From: Pandoraea pneumonica
GTDB taxonomy: Bacteria; Pseudomonadota; Gammaproteobacteria; Burkholderiales; Burkholderiaceae
Assembly: GCF_902459645.1 (NCBI RefSeq)
Contig: NZ_CABPSK010000002.1
Coordinates: 992,001-1,056,000 of the forward strand
Direction of reading: 5' to 3'
Length of the DNA stretch: 64,000 nt
Positions 43,447 to 52,630 of this stretch are shown in pieces. The notes beneath the pieces are model-generated. The model searched no databases. It was not told the DNA's origin and was given only the letters and a program-made list of their open reading frames with translations. The translations under genes and the position numbers were made by a program. How positions within the stretch are numbered: the first letter of the stretch is position 1; each line of letters starts with the position of its first letter.

Positions 43447-44509
43447 ATCGATTCCCGGCAGTCTGCCGCCCGCGCAACTCCACACGCTGATCGCCGCGCT
43501 GTTTGCGGCCGAAGGCGTGTCGTTGCGCAGCGCAGAGATCGTGGCGCATGCGTTGGTCGCGGCCGACATCAGCGGCAAGGCATCGCATGGCGTGATGCTC
43601 GTGCCGATGTATCTCGCGCGAATGAAGGCTGGCTCGGTGACGTGTGCCGACGAGGCGGAGGTCGTGCACGACGGCAAGACCACGCTGGTGCTAGATGCTG
43701 CCAACGCGCTTGGCCAACTGAGTGCGCATCAGGCGTGTCATCTCGCGACGGCACGCGCGCGCGAATACGGCCTTGCCATGGTGACCGTGCGCAACGCGTT
43801 TCACTTCGGTGAAGCGGGCTACTGGGCCCGCCGCATGGCCGACGCCGGTTGTGTCGGCATCGCCATGGCCAACACGCGGCCATTGATGCCCGCGCCTGGC
43901 GGCGCACAACGGCGCGTGGGCAACAACCCGCTCGCCATCGCCATGCCGCACACCGACGACATTCCGGTCGTGCTCGACATGGCGATGAGTGCGAGCGCGA
44001 TGGGCAAGATTCGCCTCGCTGAGCGCGCAGGCAAGACGTTACCCAATGGCTGGGCCACCGACGCGCAAGGCGTGCCGACGCAAGACCCGGCTACCGCCAT
44101 CGCAGGCATGTTGCTGCCCGCTGCCGGGCCGAAAGGTTTCGGACTGGCGTTCATGGTCGATTTGTTGTGCGGCGGGCTGTCGGATGGCGCGGTCGGCGGG
44201 GAAGTTCAACCGCTTTACGGCGACAACGCCATTCCCTACGGCAGCGCGCAGGCGTTTCTCGCCATCGACGCATCGCACTTCGGCTTGCAGCGACCGCTTG
44301 CACAACGCGCGAGCGACTTTGCGCGCACGGTGCGCGAGTCGACACCCGCCCCCGGCATCGAGCGTGTCTTCAGCCCCGGCGAACAGAGTTGGCAGTTTGC
44401 ACAAGACCATTGCGAGCGGTGTCCGGTGTCGTTGGACACCGCCAAACAGTTGACGGCGCTCGCGCGTGAAGCGGGCATCGACGTGCCTGCCGAATGGCAA
44501 TCCCTTTGA
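43436..44509 (+). CDS. Ldh-family (malate/L-lactate dehydrogenase type 2) oxidoreductase
   Basis: A 357-residue NAD(P)-dependent dehydrogenase of the Ldh/Mdh2 fold, distinct from Rossmann LDH. KASHGVMLVPMYLARMKAG holds the catalytic-His region. GNNPLAIAMPH and GPKGFGLAFMVDLLCGGLSDGAVGG (first 20: GPKGFGLAFMVDLLCGGLSD) bind cofactor. Relatives reduce 2-oxo acids, ureidoglycolate or piperideine-2-carboxylate. Its start overlaps the cupin gene, so it is co-translated within the ring-cleavage operon. Confidence 0.88.
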   Translation: MPIESIPGSLPPAQLHTLIAALFAAEGVSLRSAEIVAHALVAADISGKASHGVMLVPMYLARMKAGSVTCADEAEVVHDGKTTLVLDAANALGQLSAHQACHLATARAREYGLAMVTVRNAFHFGEAGYWARRMADAGCVGIAMANTRPLMPAPGGAQRRVGNNPLAIAMPHTDDIPVVLDMAMSASAMGKIRLAERAGKTLPNGWATDAQGVPTQDPATAIAGMLLPAAGPKGFGLAFMVDLLCGGLSDGAVGGEVQPLYGDNAIPYGSAQAFLAIDASHFGLQRPLAQRASDFARTVRESTPAPGIERVFSPGEQSWQFAQDHCERCPVSLDTAKQLTALAREAGIDVPAEWQSL

Positions 44510-44540
44510 CGCTTTCTCGTAGCAGAACAGGACTCTCATC

Positions 44541-44942
44541 ATGGCAAAAGAACAGATCAGCACCGACGCCCTGCGCACTCCCAACGGGCATTTCTCGCAG
44601 GCGACAACGATCGAAGCGCGCGGCAAGCTCGTGTTCATCTCGGGCATGACGGCACGCCGTCCCGATGGCTCCATTGCCGGGGTAGGCGACATCGAAGCGC
44701 AGACGCGTCAGGTGTGCGAGAACATCAAGAACGCCGTGACGGCGGCAGGCGGCACGCTCGACGATGTGTGCCGCGTCGATGTGTACGTGCGCAACATGGA
44801 GCACTTCGAGGCCATCCATAAGGTGCGCCGCGAATACTTCCGCCCGCCGCTGCCCGCATCGACGATGGTCGAAGTCACGAAGATGGTCTCGCCCGACTAT
44901 CTCATCGAGATCAACGCCATCGCCGTGCTGCCGAACGCCTAA
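44541..44942 (+). CDS. RidA-family protein lacking the canonical arginine
   Basis: A 133-residue RidA/YjgF fold protein: FSQATTIEARGKLVFISGMT and VCRVDVYVRNMEHFEAIH are typical. In canonical RidA an Arg in the block P-A-R-S/T-x-V-E/G-V is needed for enamine/imine deamination. Here the block reads LPASTMVEV, with Ser107 instead, placing the protein with the Arg-less Rid groups. 2-Aminomuconate deaminases of 2-aminophenol and 3-hydroxyanthranilate pathways are RidA-like, so a pathway-specific deaminase is the best guess. Confidence 0.85.
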   Translation: MAKEQISTDALRTPNGHFSQATTIEARGKLVFISGMTARRPDGSIAGVGDIEAQTRQVCENIKNAVTAAGGTLDDVCRVDVYVRNMEHFEAIHKVRREYFRPPLPASTMVEVTKMVSPDYLIEINAIAVLPNA

Positions 44943-44989
44943 CGTCGACAAACCGCCCGCAAGACACAACCGAGAAACCGAGACAAGTC

Positions 44990-45910
44990 ATGGCTTTCGC
45001 TACGCTGCTGCATCAAAACCAACAACGCATTGCCATCCGGCATGACGACGCATGGGTATTACTGCCCGCCTCGACGGGCGACATGGTGAGCCTGATCGAA
45101 GGCGGCGCATCGGCGCTTGCGCAGGCGCGTGAGTACGCCACTTCCCCGCAGGCCGAACGTGTGCCGGTGAACAGCGCACATTTGCTCGCCCCGATCACGC
45201 GGTTTCGGCGCGACGTGCTGTGCACGGGCTGGAATTACTGGGATCACTTCGAGGAAGGCAAGGGCAAACGCGATGGACAAGACGTTCCGAAGCCCACTGC
45301 GCCGACCTTCTTCACGAAGGGCCCCGACACCGTACTCGGGCCGTACGACGACATCGCGTACGACGCCTCCGTCTCTGCAAAGTGGGACTACGAAGCGGAG
45401 ATGGTCGTCGTGATCGGCAAGCCGGGGCGTAGCATTCCGGTGGACCGCGCGATGGAGCACGTGTGGGGCTATTGCCTCGCCAACGACGTGTCGCAACGCG
45501 ATTTGCAGCGTCGCCATGGCGGGCAGTGGCTCAAGGGAAAGAGCCTCGATGCCACGATGCCGCTCGGACCGTGGCTGGTTCCCGCCGACGAAATCGACCC
45601 GGCGCGCGTGCATCTCGAATGCGTGGTGAACGGCACCGTGTTGCAATCGGCAAGCACGGCGCAAATGGCGTTCTCCATTCCCGAACTCATTGCAGAGTTG
45701 TCGTTCGGCATGACTTTGCGTGCGGGCGACGTATTGCTGACCGGCACACCGAGCGGTGTGGGCAACGCGCGCGAGCCGCAAATTTTCCTGCACGAAGGCG
45801 ACGAAGTCATCGTGCGTGGCAGCGGGCTGGGCGAGCTGCGCAACCGTCTGGTGAAGGCGAATCTGCGCGGCGAGTCGGGCGTGAAAATCGACGCCCCGGT
45901 GCAGGCCTGA
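44990..45910 (+). CDS. Fumarylacetoacetate hydrolase family protein
   Basis: A 306-residue FAH-fold enzyme with the family core: FTKGPDTVLGPYDDI, the metal-binding WDYEAEMVVVIGK, MEHVWGYCLANDVSQRDLQR, and DVLLTGTPSGVGNAR. The fold includes 4-oxalocrotonate decarboxylases, 2-oxo acid hydratases/isomerases and acylpyruvases. In this operon it would act on the product of ring fission and deamination. The exact reaction is not determined. A second FAH-fold enzyme, fumarylpyruvate hydrolase, lies at 36009. Confidence 0.88.
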   Translation: MAFATLLHQNQQRIAIRHDDAWVLLPASTGDMVSLIEGGASALAQAREYATSPQAERVPVNSAHLLAPITRFRRDVLCTGWNYWDHFEEGKGKRDGQDVPKPTAPTFFTKGPDTVLGPYDDIAYDASVSAKWDYEAEMVVVIGKPGRSIPVDRAMEHVWGYCLANDVSQRDLQRRHGGQWLKGKSLDATMPLGPWLVPADEIDPARVHLECVVNGTVLQSASTAQMAFSIPELIAELSFGMTLRAGDVLLTGTPSGVGNAREPQIFLHEGDEVIVRGSGLGELRNRLVKANLRGESGVKIDAPVQA

Positions 45911-45935
45911 CAACGGCAACCCGATAAGGATTTCC

Positions 45936-46874
45936 ATGGAAACGGTAGCAGTCAGCGGGCTCAACGGTTTCGGCATGACGGTGCCCGATCTGGAGACCGC
46001 GAGTAAGTTCTACAGCACCTTCGGCCTCGACGTGAAGCCCACCGCCGATGGACAAGCGCTCTTGTGCAACTGCCAGGGGCGTAGTGGCGATGAAATCGTG
46101 CTCACACGAGGCGACGAGAAGCGTTTGCATCACTTGTCGTTTCGCATCGAGCCCGACACCGTCGACGCGTTCACGGCGCAAATCGAGGCGAACGGTTTGA
46201 AGGTTCACACGCGTGCGCCTGCGGGCTGGCAACGCGAGGGGTTGTGGTTCGAAGACCCGTGGGGCACGTGGATTCATTTGTTGCCCGAGTCGGCGCAGGC
46301 CCAGCCGCGCGTGGCGATGCCTACGTACAACTTCGGTGGCGAGTCGCGCCGGGTGGACGTCAATCTTTGGCAATCGCTGGATAAAGCGCGCGTGCCGCTG
46401 CGTATCGGCCATCTGCTGATCTTCACGAACGATTGGGAGCGCGCCGAATTCTTTTACGCCAAGGTGCTTGGTCTGCGCACCACCGACCGTGCCGCGGGCA
46501 AGGTCGCCTTCATGGCGGCGGGTGTCGGCGTGATCGACCATCACTGCTTCGGGCTGATCAATAGCACCCATCGCGGCTTTCAGCATGCGAGTTTTCAAGT
46601 GCCGGGTTTCGACGACATCGGTTATGGCGCTTGGCGTATGCGCGACGCGGGCTATGGCGACGGCTTCGGCCCGGGGCGGCACGCCATCGCGTCGAACTTG
46701 TTTCACTACGTCCGCGACCCGTGGGGTAGCTGGGTGGAGTTCTATGCCGATATGGACAAGATCACCAGCGCATGGGTGTGCCGCGACTGGAAAGACTTGC
46801 CCTACACGTGGGGGCCGCGTTGGTCTCCCGAGTTTTGGGGCAAAGACATGAACGCGAATCTGGAACCTCGCTGA
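45936..46874 (+). CDS. Extradiol dioxygenase (VOC, type I)
   Basis: A 312-residue two-domain VOC dioxygenase. The complete metal triad is seen: His159 (RIGHLLIFTN), His217 (GFQHASFQV) and Glu269 (SWVEFYADMD), with BphC-like spacing. The N-terminal domain keeps GLWFEDPWGTWIHLL from the ancestral duplication but no metal site. It should cleave an aromatic with adjacent hydroxyl or amino/hydroxyl groups. It precedes the ACMSD-like decarboxylase gene and follows the RidA and FAH genes. Confidence 0.87.
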   Translation: METVAVSGLNGFGMTVPDLETASKFYSTFGLDVKPTADGQALLCNCQGRSGDEIVLTRGDEKRLHHLSFRIEPDTVDAFTAQIEANGLKVHTRAPAGWQREGLWFEDPWGTWIHLLPESAQAQPRVAMPTYNFGGESRRVDVNLWQSLDKARVPLRIGHLLIFTNDWERAEFFYAKVLGLRTTDRAAGKVAFMAAGVGVIDHHCFGLINSTHRGFQHASFQVPGFDDIGYGAWRMRDAGYGDGFGPGRHAIASNLFHYVRDPWGSWVEFYADMDKITSAWVCRDWKDLPYTWGPRWSPEFWGKDMNANLEPR

Positions 46875-46959
46875 CGAGCGCAGCATTCGTCGGCGGATTT
46901 TCTGTCGGACAGATTTGCCGGGACAGGCAAACGGCGGGTAACACAACGGAGTAAGGGCC

Positions 46960-47922
46960 ATGACAATACCTCGCATTGCGCTGGACGTGCACGCGCATCT
47001 CGCCCCCATCGAGCCGTCACGGCTCGCGGGCATCGATGGCGTGCGCTGGGACGCCTCGCAACGCAAGCTCGACGTCGACGGGCATATCGTCGGCATCGGC
47101 GCGTTGTTCTCTCCCGAGTCGCTCATCGCGTGGATGGACGAACAGGGAATCGAACGCGCGTGGGTATCGATTCCGCCACCGTTGTATCGCGCGCATTTGC
47201 CTGAGGAGGCGTCGCGCGCATGGTGCCGGTACGTCAACGACGCGCTGGCCGACGTCTGTGCGAAACACGACACGCGTCTCTCGGCGCTGGTGCACCTGCC
47301 ACTGGAGCATCCCGAACTCGCGCAGGAAATTGCGGCGTCGAACCCACGAGACGCACGCTACGCCGCGGCGGCTGGCGGATACGACGGCACGCTTTCCGAC
47401 GACCGCTACGCGTCGCTCTGGCGGGTGCTCGACCGGCAAGGCGCCTTCGTTTTTCTGCACCCGGGGCATTGTTGCGATACGCGGCTCGCCAACTTCTATC
47501 TCGAGAATCTGATGGGCAACCCAGTGGAGACGGCCGTCGCCGCCTCGCATCTGGTCTTTGGCGGCGTGGCGGCACGGCATCCGAAGATCCGCTTCTGTCT
47601 GGCGCATGGCGGCGGCGCGACGGCGATGCTCGCGGGCAGGTACGAGCGCGGATATCGAACGGCGCGGCCCGGCGTCGATACCTCGCTGCCGACGCCGCGC
47701 ACCGTGCTCGGGCGCTTCTACGTCGATAGCATCGTGCACGATCCGCAGGCGCTCGCACTCAGTGCATCGGTATTCGGGCGGGATCATGTGCTGTTCGGAT
47801 CGGACTGGCCGTTTCCGATGGGGCTGCTCACGCCGCATACCCAATTGGCCGACGCCGACCCGGCGCTTGCCGAAGGCATTCGCACGGAAAACGCGCACAA
47901 GCTGCTCGACAGCCTGCGCTGA
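46960..47922 (+). CDS. Amidohydrolase, ACMSD-like decarboxylase
   Basis: A 320-residue TIM-barrel metalloenzyme related to 2-amino-3-carboxymuconate-6-semialdehyde decarboxylase. Zinc-site parts are visible: His11 and His13 in LDVHAHLAP, His in VFLHPGHCC, His in [13 protein letters not shown], and Asp in [10 protein letters not shown], all in the ACMSD order. Members decarboxylate ring-fission products or aromatic acids without oxygen. As last gene of the operon, after an extradiol dioxygenase, it probably removes a carboxyl group from that enzyme's substrate or product. Confidence 0.87.
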   Translation: MTIPRIALDVHAHLAPIEPSRLAGIDGVRWDASQRKLDVDGHIVGIGALFSPESLIAWMDEQGIERAWVSIPPPLYRAHLPEEASRAWCRYVNDALADVCAKHDTRLSALVHLPLEHPELAQEIAASNPRDARYAAAAGGYDGTLSDDRYASLWRVLDRQGAFVFLHPGHCCDTRLANFYLENLMGNPVETAVAASHLVFGGVAARHPKIRFCLAHGGGATAMLAGRYERGYRTARPGVDTSLPTPRTVLGRFYVDSIVHDPQALALSASVFGRDHVLFGSDWPFPMGLLTPHTQLADADPALAEGIRTENAHKLLDSLR

Positions 47923-47965
47923 GGCAAGCTGGCCGGGCTTGCGCGCCCCGACGCCCGCCGTTTGC

Positions 47966-47971
47966 TACACT
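47966..47971 (+). promoter_or_regulatory. Extended -10 promoter for ruvA
   Basis: tgctacact gives an extended -10 (TGn-TACACT) 33 bp before the ruvA ATG. No -35 is found at good spacing. It would give ruvA its own transcription, independent of the catabolic operon upstream. Confidence 0.4.
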
Positions 47972-48004
47972 TGCCGCCTGAAAAGTCACTCTCTCGGGGC
48001 GTCA

Positions 48005-48586
48005 ATGATTGGCCGCATCTCCGGCACCTTGCTGGAAAAGAATCCGCCGCACCTCCTGGTCGATTGTCAGGGCGTCGGCTATGAAATCTCGGTGCCCATG
48101 AGCACCTTCTTCAATTTGCCTAACATTGGCGAGCGTGTGACGCTGCTCACGCAGTTCATCGTGCGCGAGGACGCGCAATTGCTGTTCGGCTTCGGCAGCG
48201 TCGATGAGCGCAACACTTTCCGCGAATTGCTCAAGATCTCGGGCGTTGGCGCCCGTACGGCGTTGGCGATTCTCTCGGGGATGAGCGTGGCCGACATTGC
48301 GCAGGCGGTGACGCTGCAAGAGTCGGGCCGCCTCGTGAAGATTCCGGGGATCGGCAAGAAAACCGCCGAGCGTCTGTTGCTCGAACTCAAGGGCAAACTT
48401 GGCGCGCAACTGGGCACGGTGCCGGGTACGGCGACGCCGCACGATCACAAGAGCGATGTGGTCAATGCGCTGCTTGCGCTGGGCTATTCCGACAAAGAAG
48501 CGCTGGCTGCCGTGAAGACGGTGCCCGAAGGCACGACCGTGTCCGACGGTATCAAGCACGCGCTCAAATCGCTCTCGAAGGGCTGA
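48005..48586 (+). CDS. ruvA: Holliday junction branch migration protein RuvA
   Basis: A full-length 193-residue RuvA, the tetramer that binds four-way junctions and loads the RuvB motor. Domain I is an OB-fold ([20 protein letters not shown]); domain II has two helix-hairpin-helix motifs ([19 protein letters not shown] and [20 protein letters not shown]); domain III is the C-terminal RuvB-binding bundle ([17 protein letters not shown]). All domains look intact. Unusually, neither ruvB nor ruvC is adjacent: upstream is the ACMSD-like gene, downstream a LysR gene 37 bp away. Confidence 0.95.
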   Translation: MIGRISGTLLEKNPPHLLVDCQGVGYEISVPMSTFFNLPNIGERVTLLTQFIVREDAQLLFGFGSVDERNTFRELLKISGVGARTALAILSGMSVADIAQAVTLQESGRLVKIPGIGKKTAERLLLELKGKLGAQLGTVPGTATPHDHKSDVVNALLALGYSDKEALAAVKTVPEGTTVSDGIKHALKSLSKG

Positions 48587-48623
48587 TCTGACGCTCGCAA
48601 ACCTGTTGGCGTGAGGAAACGGC

Positions 48624-49535
48624 ATGCAACTCCGGTGGCTTGAAGACTTCGTCGAACTCGCACGCACGCGCAGTTTTACGCGGGCGGCCGAGAACCGTTT
48701 CGTCACGCATCCGGCATTCGGGCGCCGCATTCGTGCACTCGAAGAGTGGGTCGGCACGCGGCTCATCGAGCGTACCAAGCCGCTCGAACTCACTGCTGCC
48801 GGGACCGTCTTTCTCGATGCCGCGACCAACGCGCTCGAAATTCTGCACGGCGCGCGAACGCATTTGCAGGACGCCGCGCCCACACTCGAAAACAATCTCA
48901 AGATCGCGACGGGCCGCACGCTCGCGGCGACGTTCTTTCCCGATTGGTACGATCAGACGGTTTCGCGCATCGGCTTTTTCACGGCGACGCTGTCCACCAG
49001 CGGGGCCGAGGAGGCCATTCTGCGGCTGGCCTCGGGCGAGGTCGATCTGCTGCTCGTCTATTCCAGTCCGCACACGCGGCTGCTCATCGATCGGGAGCGA
49101 TTCGACTGGCTGACGGTGTCGCGCGAGGTGTTGGTACCCGTGAGCGCCCTCGATGCGAAGGGGCGCGCGAAGTACCGATTGGCCGCAGGGCCGACGCCAA
49201 TTCCTTGGCTGGCGTTTGCCCGCACACTGACGTTGCGTGCCGTGCTGGCGCGTCATCTGGCAGAAATGCCGAACCGGCCGATGCTCAAGCCGGTGTATCA
49301 GGCGGATTCATACGAAGCGATTCTTGCGATGGCGCGACGCGGCGCCGGCATCGCGTGGTTGCCGCAGCGGCTGGTCGCCGACGACGTAAGCCGAGGCACC
49401 CTCGCCATCGTCGGCGGTAAAGACTGGCAGATCGGGTTCGATATCGCGCTATACCGGCGGCGCCACCAGCCGCATCACGTGCTTGATGCGATTTGGCAGG
49501 CAGCGCAGCGCGCGGCGGAAGACGACGCGCCCTAA
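48624..49535 (+). CDS. LysR-type regulator (possibly HypT/YjiE-like)
   Basis: A 303-residue LysR regulator opening MQLRWLEDFVELARTRSFTR with the helix-turn-helix FVTHPAFGRRIRALEEWVGT. WLED...FTRAAE.RFVTxPAFxRRIRxLEEW recalls E. coli HypT, the hypochlorite-responsive regulator, but I have not aligned the rest. A gaggaaacggc site precedes the ATG. It follows ruvA by 37 bp and converges on the MerR gene. Confidence 0.8.
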   Translation: MQLRWLEDFVELARTRSFTRAAENRFVTHPAFGRRIRALEEWVGTRLIERTKPLELTAAGTVFLDAATNALEILHGARTHLQDAAPTLENNLKIATGRTLAATFFPDWYDQTVSRIGFFTATLSTSGAEEAILRLASGEVDLLLVYSSPHTRLLIDRERFDWLTVSREVLVPVSALDAKGRAKYRLAAGPTPIPWLAFARTLTLRAVLARHLAEMPNRPMLKPVYQADSYEAILAMARRGAGIAWLPQRLVADDVSRGTLAIVGGKDWQIGFDIALYRRRHQPHHVLDAIWQAAQRAAEDDAP

Positions 49536-49576
49536 CGCTGCACGCGTGTCCCCGAGGCTGGTTGCGAGCGCTCGCA

Positions 49577-50602
49577 TTACTGCGGCCGGAGATGCGCCAT
49601 CCCTTGTTTCAGATACTCGATCAGACGCGCATCGACCAGCGTGCCCGCCATCAATTCCGGTTCGTTCATGTGCGCCGCGCGAATCTTCGCGTGCGTCGCT
49701 GGGTTGTCGCCAGCGTACGAACGGAAATACGTCATCCACCGTTGGACGAGCGTCTGAACTTCGGGCGATTGTGGCGGCGTGCCTTTCTCCATTTGATCGC
49801 GAAGCGCGCCGATGAGCACCGGCCATTCATATGTGTAAGTCAGATAGTTCGTCTGCAAGAAGCGCATCTCGGCTTCATCGAGGTACTTCGCGTATAGCGT
49901 GAACTTCGTCTGCGCGAAGGCTTCCTGCACAAAGCGCATCAGTTCGGGAGTGATGCCCGTTTGCGTCACCATCTCCGACTCGGTGGTGTGCATGTGATTG
50001 AGCTTGGCGAGCAGCCGGGCATCGCCGCCTGTGTCGCGCTCGACCATCGCCATCCACTGACGCGCCGCCGCTTGTGCAGCGTCGCTTTGCGGCGTGTCTC
50101 CAGCCGCCATGAGCGCCTGCACGTGCGCCACCATCGCGGGCCATTCGGTTTCCCGCGCGATATCGTTCTGGTACAGCGGTAAGCGGGCGAGTTCGTCTTG
50201 CGTGAAGTACTTGTCGTACATGGTCATCAACTCCAGCGTCGTCAGCCATTCGGCAAGATCCGGTGTGTCGCCGCTGTCCAACTGCGCGCGCAATCCGGTG
50301 AGCCGGTCGCGAAGGCGCGCCGCCTCGTCGATCTGATGCGTGAGCATTTCGATCTGTCGGGTGACCAGCGAGGCGAGCGGTACGTCGGGTCTTGCCAACC
50401 AAGTGCCGATGTCGGTGAGCGACATGCCGAAGCGGCGCAGCGCCTGAATCTGGTGCAGGCGCGAGATGTCGTCGCGGTCGTAGAGCCGATAACCGGCATC
50501 GGAGCGTGCCGAAGGCGTGAGCAAGCCGAGGGTGTCGTAGTGGTGGAGCGTGCGCACCGTCAGGCCGCAACGTTTGGCTAGTTCACCGACTTTGAGCAAC
50601 AT
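49577..50602 (-). CDS. MerR-family regulator with two TipAS-like domains
   Basis: A 341-residue regulator. Residues 1-70 are a MerR winged helix (LLKVGELAKRCGLTVRTLHH), followed by a coiled coil to about 125. The rest consists of two similar segments, about 131-231 and 237-338. Both share EWP near the start, a G-x-x-PQS turn (TPQS 170-173; PPQS 276-279), a WM pair about 11 residues later and an H-x-x-E-x-E-like helix. This duplicates the antibiotic-sensing TipAS fold. I start at ATG 50602, the conserved MerR opening. Ligand unknown. Confidence 0.87.
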   Translation of the reverse strand: MLLKVGELAKRCGLTVRTLHHYDTLGLLTPSARSDAGYRLYDRDDISRLHQIQALRRFGMSLTDIGTWLARPDVPLASLVTRQIEMLTHQIDEAARLRDRLTGLRAQLDSGDTPDLAEWLTTLELMTMYDKYFTQDELARLPLYQNDIARETEWPAMVAHVQALMAAGDTPQSDAAQAAARQWMAMVERDTGGDARLLAKLNHMHTTESEMVTQTGITPELMRFVQEAFAQTKFTLYAKYLDEAEMRFLQTNYLTYTYEWPVLIGALRDQMEKGTPPQSPEVQTLVQRWMTYFRSYAGDNPATHAKIRAAHMNEPELMAGTLVDARLIEYLKQGMAHLRPQ

Positions 50603-50780
50603 CTGGGCACTCCCGTGTCTTCTGGCATACGACAAGGCTGAAGGCTCACGTAACGTGAGGGTCAAGCGATTTTATGCGACAGCATGGGTTGCGCCGATGA
50701 CAACACTCGGGGCATGGAGAAGCAAGCACGGAAGGGGACTGCGGGAGGTAAGGCGGGGGGGAAGCAAGGGAGAGCCGAAT

Positions 50781-50803
50781 CGTCCCGCCGGGGAGGCGGG
50801 ACG
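50781..50803. terminator. Strong hairpin downstream of kgtP
   Basis: cgtcccgcc-N5-ggcgggacg has a perfect 9-bp GC-rich stem 48 bp past the kgtP stop in its transcription direction. A 12-bp palindrome, gtcttgcaagac, lies between them (50803-50814). No U-run follows, so termination may need Rho, or the hairpin may protect the 3' end. Confidence 0.5.
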
Positions 50804-50850
50804 TCTTGCAAGACAACCCGACGCGAGCCCAGCGCGCCGAGTTGTGAGCA

Positions 50851-52170
50851 TTAATGCTCGTGATGCAGGTACTTCGCCTCTCGCGGCAAGCGCAAGCTGA
50901 CGAAGAATGCGATCACCATCATAGCGGTCACGTACCAGTAGAACGTCGGTTCCTGACCGGCCTTCTTCAGGCCCAGTGCCACGTATTCCGCCGAGCCGCC
51001 GAAGATCGCGTTAGCGACCGCGTAGGCCAGACCCACGCCCAAGGCGCGGACTTCCGTCGGGAACATTTCGGCTTTCACGATACCGCTGATCGACGTGTAG
51101 AAGCTCACGATCGCCAGTGCCAGACAGATCAGCAGGAAAGCGGCGATCGGGCTTTGCACGGTCTTGAGCGCAGTCAGGATAGGCACCGTGGCAATCGCAC
51201 CGAGCAGCCCGAACAGCAGCATGTTGTTGCGGCGGCCGATGCGGTCCGACAGCGCGCCGAACAGCGGCTGCATGCACATGTACACGAACAGGCAGCCCGT
51301 CATGATGTAGCTGGCGGTCTTGATCGGCATACCCGCGGTGTTCACCAGATACTTCTGCATGTAAGTGGTGAACGTGTAGAAGATCAGCGAGCCACCAGCG
51401 GTGTAACCCAGCACGGTGAAGAATGCCGCCTTGTGATTGCGGAACAGACCCGCCAGCGTACCGGCTTCGCTATTCGTACGGCTGGCCGCCGTCGACGTTT
51501 CGTGCAGCGTACGGCGCAGCATCAGCGCCACCACGGCCGTGATCGCACCGACCACGAACGGAATACGCCAGCCCCAGGCCTTGAGTTCAGCCTCGTCGAG
51601 CAACTGCTGAAGAATCACGACCACCAAGACGGCGAGCAACTGGCCGCCGATGAGGGTCACGTACTGGAACGACGAGAAGAAGCCGCGACGGCCCTTGAGC
51701 GCCACTTCGCTCATGTAGGTGGCCGTGGTGCCGTACTCGCCACCGACCGACAGACCTTGCAGCAGACGCGCGAACAGCAGCAGCGCCGGTGCCCAGTTAC
51801 CGATGCTGGCGTAGGTCGGCAGCGCGGCGATGAGCAGCGAGCCGAAGCACATCATCATCACGGAGATGACCATCGAGTTCTTGCGGCCCTGACGGTCGGC
51901 GATGCGGCCGAAGATCCAGCCGCCGATCGGGCGCATCAGGAAGCCTGCTGCGAACACCCCCGCCGTGTTGAGCAACTGCGCGGTCGGGTCGGAACTGGGG
52001 AAGAACGCCGGCGCGAAGTAGATCGCGCAGAACGCGTAAATGTAGAAGTCGAACCACTCGACCAGATTCCCGGACGAGGCCGCCACGATGGCGAAGACGC
52101 GTTTGCGCACTTCTTCAGGGGTGGGCGGGACGTTGGTGGTATCGGCGCTCGTTGTGACTGTGTCTCTCAT
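50851..52170 (-). CDS. kgtP: Alpha-ketoglutarate permease (MHS family MFS)
   Basis: A 439-residue inner-membrane 2-oxoglutarate:H+ symporter with twelve helices. It is strikingly like E. coli KgtP along its length: [78 protein letters not shown] and [18 protein letters not shown] use ATG 52170; a frame extending to 52221 has no support. A 460-bp divergent gap precedes it. Confidence 0.93.
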   Translation of the reverse strand: MRDTVTTSADTTNVPPTPEEVRKRVFAIVAASSGNLVEWFDFYIYAFCAIYFAPAFFPSSDPTAQLLNTAGVFAAGFLMRPIGGWIFGRIADRQGRKNSMVISVMMMCFGSLLIAALPTYASIGNWAPALLLFARLLQGLSVGGEYGTTATYMSEVALKGRRGFFSSFQYVTLIGGQLLAVLVVVILQQLLDEAELKAWGWRIPFVVGAITAVVALMLRRTLHETSTAASRTNSEAGTLAGLFRNHKAAFFTVLGYTAGGSLIFYTFTTYMQKYLVNTAGMPIKTASYIMTGCLFVYMCMQPLFGALSDRIGRRNNMLLFGLLGAIATVPILTALKTVQSPIAAFLLICLALAIVSFYTSISGIVKAEMFPTEVRALGVGLAYAVANAIFGGSAEYVALGLKKAGQEPTFYWYVTAMMVIAFFVSLRLPREAKYLHHEH

Positions 52171-52630
52171 TTCTATTGGCGATGGGCGGCATCGCGTTAA
52201 CCACGTTGCAACATGACGCAAATGCGATTCGTCCAGCCAATATGCACTTCACACATTAAGGAATCAGCGCATCGCGTCGCGGGGGCGGGGCAACTATAGC
52301 GGTTCCCCGCGGGCCGGGGCAATGCCTGCGCGCTGGATTGATCGTTTCAGAATTGGAAATAATGCGCGACATTGTTGCGTTGCAGCATGGTGATCGGCCG
52401 CATGGGGCGGAGATCTGCACGGGGTGACGGTCCGTTTTAGCAGGAAGTACCAAGGCGTAAAAAATCTTGGAATTTCTCGCCATGCGAGACGACGCAGGCC
52501 AAATGCCGACGTTATGACTTGAACGCAAAGCGTATTTCTCGCCGGGACTTATTTGCTTTTCGATATCCGTTGGTTAGCAGCGGGCAAGCGGGTCAGTAGC
52601 ATGACAACGCAGTAAACCAGCGGTGAAGCG
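52171..52630. promoter_or_regulatory. Divergent region between kgtP and ghrA
   Basis: No supported gene in 460 bp. A perfect small dyad, tctcgc-cat-gcgaga, lies at 52475-52489. gctatagttg on the minus strand at about 52291-52300 resembles a kgtP -10 element. The rest shows no repeat or hairpin I would defend. Confidence 0.3.

Noticed and set aside
52256-52528. 90-codon minus-strand frame between kgtP and ghrA
   Set aside because: No ribosome site, and no similarity to any family I know; the region looks like a promoter interval.
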